Of a stretch of DNA of 8,046 nucleotides, positions 5,875 through 8,046 are shown piece by piece (the first letter of the stretch is position 1; every line of letters begins with the position of its first letter). The translations under genes were made by a program, and so were the position numbers. Origin of the DNA: Bacteroides sp. (lineage in GTDB: Bacteria > Bacteroidota > Bacteroidia > Bacteroidales > Bacteroidaceae); the NCBI GenBank assembly GCA_017556595.1, contig JAFYML010000011.1, positions 1 to 8,046 of the forward strand, given 5' to 3'. Under the pieces are notes generated by a model. It was not told where the DNA came from and made no database searches. It was given only the letters and a program-made list of their open reading frames with translations.

Positions 5875-6434
5875 AGGCTGAGTAATAGTTGAAGGATTTC
5901 TTGGAGTGAGACTTGAGTATATCTATCAGAGAGTTGAGTGGGTGTTAACGTAAAAGGCGTTGTAGAGAAATCGCTCAACGTAATTTTACCTTTGCTCAAG
6001 GATGGTATTCCCAATTCGCTACCCGACAATGTACGGCGTCCGCCGGGTTGTGCAGCCTCCTTAATCAGTTTTTCCAGTTTATCGAACGTAGCATCTTTTG
6101 GCAACATTCCTTTCAATTCATCTCGATTGGTGCGCACATAGCGATGTCCCATTCTATCTACTAAAAGCAGTTCGTCGGGAGTAACTTCCACACGTGCCAC
6201 CTCGCTTCGCAATATAGGCATAAGGAAAGAGAGTTGTACACGTTCGCCACTTATCAATTTCATTGTGCCATTTACGGTAAACAAAGCGTCCTTTGTAGGA
6301 ACAACCAATTCCACTTTGGCCGACAAACAATCTGCCGGTTTCTCTTTTTCAATAGGGAGTTTGGTACTTTTACATCCCACTAATAGGCAACAAGCAACCA
6401 AACCGAATATGAGTAAAAGTTTATTCTTGCACAT
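5871..6434 (-). CDS. DUF4292 family lipoprotein
   Basis: A 187-residue lipoprotein. A short basic N-terminus and hydrophobic stretch (MCKNKLLLIFGLVACCLLVGC) end in a lipobox LVGC with the lipidated cysteine at residue 21. The mature protein starts CKSTK, lacking the acidic run that marks surface-exported Bacteroidota lipoproteins, so it probably faces the periplasm. The rest (about 38-187) is beta-rich: a VNGTMKLISGERVQLSFLMP strand set, then SEVARVEVTPDELLLVDRMGHRYV. That resembles DUF4292 and, in overall pattern, the LolA/LolB lipoprotein-carrier fold; the fold similarity is my inference. Biochemical function is unknown. The gene overlaps the end of the TPR gene by 14 bases and the start of the envC-like gene by 4 bases, so the three are very likely co-transcribed and co-translated. 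Identification as a lipoprotein is firm, DUF4292 likely. Confidence 0.85.
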   Translation of the reverse strand: MCKNKLLLIFGLVACCLLVGCKSTKLPIEKEKPADCLSAKVELVVPTKDALFTVNGTMKLISGERVQLSFLMPILRSEVARVEVTPDELLLVDRMGHRYVRTNRDELKGMLPKDATFDKLEKLIKEAAQPGGRRTLSGSELGIPSLSKGKITLSDFSTTPFTLTPTQLSDRYTQVSLQEILQLLLSL

Positions 6435-8046
6435 ATTGTTTTGTTTTAATTTTCTTCTTCAACACTTCGCTTTCGTTGCCTAATTCCAATGCTTTTTGCC
6501 AATATTCGAGGGCTTTTTCGTGTTCACCATTCATATAGTAGATATCACCACAATGTTCTACTACGACATCGCTTTGATTACCCTCTTCCGTTTTCATGGC
6601 CTCATCTATATAGATACGCGCCTCTGCATAATTCCCCTTAACGAAAAGAATCCACGCATAGGTATCTAAATAGGTAGCATTATTTGGTTCGGCCTTCACG
6701 GTACGATAGCTCATCTCCTCGGCCTTATCCAAATCGGTATGTTCTAAAGAGAGGTAATAAGCGTAGTTGTTCAGCACTGGAATATTATCCGGATTGTATT
6801 TCAACGATTGCTCATAGGCTTTATATGCCTCCTCATTCATTTGCTTCTGGTGATAGCTATCACCTAACACGGAATAGATATCGGCGGCCACTCTTTTATC
6901 GCTACGTTCATTGATATGAGGCACGGCACGAAGGGCTATTGCCAACATATCGTCGTGTCGCTCAAATTGTGCATACCCTATTGCCAATAGGTAATAGTAT
7001 GTCAAGTTTTCAGGTTCGGCTTCTACGCCCCCTTCACACAAACGAATCAGTTCCTCGTAGTTTTGTGTGGAGATATATTGGTTGAGCAATGTCATACGAG
7101 CAGCAGAATTGGTAGGTTCCAAATCGAGCACTTGATTCAACACTGGTATCATCTTATCTGTCATCTTCTTATTGAACAGATATTGAGCATAGAATAAGGG
7201 GATTTGAGGATCGTCGGGTTCTTGTTGCATGATGCGGTCGAACAACGTAACGATTCGCGTGCTATCCCTATCGGTAGTTTCGTTTTTCACCACCAATTGT
7301 TGCATAATACCCAATTTGATGTTCGATTCTACCTTTTTGTTCAACAACAATGTATCAAGCTGCTGATTATAGCGTTCGTCTTGCCCTGTTTGTTGGTAAT
7401 AATTAGCCATTGAATAGAGTGCAATGGCATTGTCCGACTCCTCGTTCAGCACTTGTTGATAAATCTCATAGGCCTTATCATGTTCTCCTTTCTTTAAGTA
7501 GAAATCGCCCAACATAACTTGATAGCGTAACTCCATCGGATACTCCTCGACCAACTCCTTCATCTCGTTCAACGCCCTCTTTTCATCGCCTTTTTGCATA
7601 TAGGTATTGAACTTCTCCATAGTCAGTTGTTCGCTCTTGCCCATTCGTTTCTCCAAACGTTCAAGAATAGCGATAACTTCATCGTATTGTGCCGAGCGCG
7701 AATAGAGGTCGAGTAGCGTATAAAGCGGATCTATTCTTTTAGGGAATCGTTCCGTCATAGCTTGTAACACTTCAATAGCCTTATCGCGATTGTTCATCTG
7801 TAGATGCGTGGTAGATAATGCACGTGCATACCAAAAATTATCTGGTGCACAAGCACATGCTCGCTCCAATGCTTCTACAGCTTGAGTTTGTTGCTTTAAA
7901 TAAAGATAGTATTGAGCCGCTTCATAAAGTGCAGCAGCACCATTTGGATTGATAGTCAAGCAATGTTGCAACAATTGGAACGAATCGTCATACTTTTCAA
8001 GTTGCTTCAAGCGAATTGCTTCAAGGTAGTAATAGTCGTAACGACG
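6421..8046 (-). CDS. Tetratricopeptide repeat (TPR) protein, N-terminus outside window
   Basis: 541 codons are visible. The frame runs open to the window edge (RRYDYYYLEAIRLKQLEKYDD...). The possible TTG start at 8010 falls inside a TPR helix, so it is internal and the true start and any signal peptide lie outside. The protein is almost entirely TPR: repeats can be traced at visible residues about 8-37, 39-72, 73-106, 173-206 and 207-225. Others follow around 282-315 and 386-420 (IYSVLGDSYHQKQMNEEAY), then 423-456 (LNNYAYYLSLEHTDLDKAEE), 458-491 and 495-526 (CGDIYYMNGEHEKALEYW). TPR superhelices are protein-binding scaffolds; nothing identifies a ligand. As the first visible gene of a packed run with the DUF4292 lipoprotein and EnvC-like protein, it is probably an envelope-associated scaffold. 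In other Bacteroidales the same trio is, to my recollection, commonly adjacent. The promoter lies upstream of the window. Confidence 0.92.
   Translation of the reverse strand, partial: RRYDYYYLEAIRLKQLEKYDDSFQLLQHCLTINPNGAAALYEAAQYYLYLKQQTQAVEALERACACAPDNFWYARALSTTHLQMNNRDKAIEVLQAMTERFPKRIDPLYTLLDLYSRSAQYDEVIAILERLEKRMGKSEQLTMEKFNTYMQKGDEKRALNEMKELVEEYPMELRYQVMLGDFYLKKGEHDKAYEIYQQVLNEESDNAIALYSMANYYQQTGQDERYNQQLDTLLLNKKVESNIKLGIMQQLVVKNETTDRDSTRIVTLFDRIMQQEPDDPQIPLFYAQYLFNKKMTDKMIPVLNQVLDLEPTNSAARMTLLNQYISTQNYEELIRLCEGGVEAEPENLTYYYLLAIGYAQFERHDDMLAIALRAVPHINERSDKRVAADIYSVLGDSYHQKQMNEEAYKAYEQSLKYNPDNIPVLNNYAYYLSLEHTDLDKAEEMSYRTVKAEPNNATYLDTYAWILFVKGNYAEARIYIDEAMKTEEGNQSDVVVEHCGDIYYMNGEHEKALEYWQKALELGNESEVLKKKIKTKQYVQE

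Noticed and set aside
7204..7413. Plus-strand frames opposite the TPR gene (also 6684-6914)
   Set aside because: They are shadows of a continuous TPR coding frame with no independent start signals.
8008..8010. TTG at 8010 as the start of the TPR protein
   Set aside because: The frame stays open to 8046 and the preceding residues (YYYLEAIR) continue a TPR helix, so this TTG is an internal leucine codon.

Overview
The window looks like an ordinary chromosomal segment of a Bacteroidales bacterium (Bacteroides/Prevotella-like). Three things point there. The proteins closely match Bacteroidales versions of RF2, ArgE-type deacylase and the TPR / DUF4292 lipoprotein / EnvC set. Promoters carry the Bacteroidota -7 element TAnnTTTG. 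I see no convincing Shine-Dalgarno sequences. The genus call is inference; no rRNA or other taxonomic marker is present.

Layout: 1-1103 (minus) is prfB, peptide chain release factor 2, cut at its extreme C-terminus by the window edge. 1104-1204 is a compact junction that holds the prfB promoter and the terminator of the next gene. 1205-3016 (minus) is a long-chain acyl-CoA ligase. 3017-3174 is a divergent promoter region. 3175-4245 (plus) is an ArgE/DapE-like M20 deacylase, probably the acyl-ornithine deacylase of arginine synthesis. 4246-4593 is a 348-base convergent intergenic region with a strong 13-bp-stem terminator, four 21-bp tandem palindromic units (4411-4494) and a weaker hairpin. 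4594-8046 (minus) is a tightly packed cell-envelope operon read from right to left: a TPR protein (5' end outside the window), a DUF4292 lipoprotein, and a catalytically degenerate EnvC-like LytM protein. Adjacent genes in it overlap by 14 and 4 bases.

The three operon products are probably made together and act at the envelope: a TPR scaffold, a LolB-like lipoprotein, and a regulator of septal peptidoglycan hydrolases. The prfB, acyl-CoA ligase and argE genes are housekeeping and appear to be independent transcription units.

I found no clear new defence or mobile system. The least explained element is the 21-bp palindrome array in the convergent intergenic region. Its arms are conserved, its centres vary, and the whole array can fold on itself about a central axis.
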